A stretch of DNA of 25,944 bases, from the NCBI GenBank assembly GCA_964586285.1, contig CAZPHU010000051.1:1-25944 (forward strand), read 5' to 3'. The notes under the pieces were generated by a model, which was not told where the DNA came from, did not search any database, and was given only the letters and a program-made list of their open reading frames with translations. Positions 25,836-25,944 of the stretch are shown piece after piece. The first letter of the stretch is position 1; the number at the start of each line of letters is the position of its first letter. Both the position numbers and the translations under genes were made by a program. This DNA comes from CAZPHU01 sp964586285 (lineage in GTDB: Bacteria > Fibrobacterota > Chitinivibrionia > Chitinivibrionales > CAYFVL01).

Positions 25836-25944
25836 CTTAAAAATTTTTAGGTATTCCCCTGAGGCTCAAAGGAGTACTTAAAAATTTTTAGGCATTCCCC
25901 TGAGGCTCAAAGGAGTACTTAAAAATTTTCAGGCATTCCCCTGA
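25836..25944. repeat. 41-bp tandem repeat (at least 2.7 copies, runs off the window)
   Basis: Units start at 25836, 25877 and 25918. The period is exactly 41 bp and the copies differ only by single bases (GTATT/GCATT; TTTTTAGG/TTTTCAGG). Each unit contains the palindrome TAAAAATTTTTA and AAAGGAG. The whole period is conserved, so there are no spacers and it is not a CRISPR array. The array continues beyond the right edge. Confidence 0.93.

Noticed and set aside
25598..25840. 80-residue ORF after glnA, with an overlapping 72-residue ORF on the other strand
   Set aside because: The composition is non-protein-like, no start signal is visible, it overlaps the hairpin stem and the tandem repeat, and no known family is evident.
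25836..25944. CRISPR array
   Set aside because: The whole 41-bp period is conserved with no variable spacers, so it is a plain tandem repeat.

Overview
The window most likely comes from a member of the Fibrobacterota (Fibrobacter/Chitinispirillum-like). The main reason is a recognisable fibro-slime domain in a giant secreted protein. That protein sits in a row of three large, exported, Ig-rich paralogues, close to a DUF4954 gene and nitrogen-assimilation genes. The taxonomic call is inference from gene content; there is no rRNA or other marker here. The sequence is a scaffold, with a 100-N assembly gap at 2351-2450.

Layout. 1-14141 (+): three paralogous giant surface or secreted proteins in tandem. 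The first is cut by the left edge and only its C-terminal ~600 residues are visible. The second (2143-6607) has a signal peptide, a head of unknown type and two copies of a ~330-residue three-domain module. The third (7560-14141, 2193 aa) has a signal peptide, a fibro-slime head and four copies of the module. All share a ~600-residue tail with a calcium-loop-like DxDGNGYLD motif, ending in a putative sorting or anchoring domain (GPNP...IGNxVY...PGIYR...NLGI[GT]R). The 952-bp gap between genes two and three holds no gene but is full of degenerate C-rich/G-rich palindromic repeats. Two terminator-like hairpins follow gene three.

14449-17338: metF (+) converges with a DUF4954 beta-helix protein gene (-).

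17436-25530: a nitrogen-assimilation block. gltB and gltD (-, overlapping by one base as TAATG) encode the two subunits of NADPH-type glutamate synthase. glnA (+), divergent, encodes a type I-beta glutamine synthetase. Together they form the GS-GOGAT cycle. The 686-bp divergent intergenic region holds two sigma-54 promoters of correct GG-N10-GC geometry, one facing each way (TGGCACG-N4-TTGCA for gltBD, TGGCATG-N4-TTGCA for glnA). Between them and in the gltB leader are three exact copies and one near copy of the palindrome ACAAAATTGT, a candidate binding site for an activator or repressor of nitrogen genes.

25531-25944: a hairpin after glnA, ~220 bp without a recognisable gene, then a 41-bp tandem repeat (2.7 copies) running off the right edge.

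The most interesting points are the divergent sigma-54 architecture with its palindrome set, and the paralogous adhesin-like array, whose members share tails but carry different heads and different numbers of modules.
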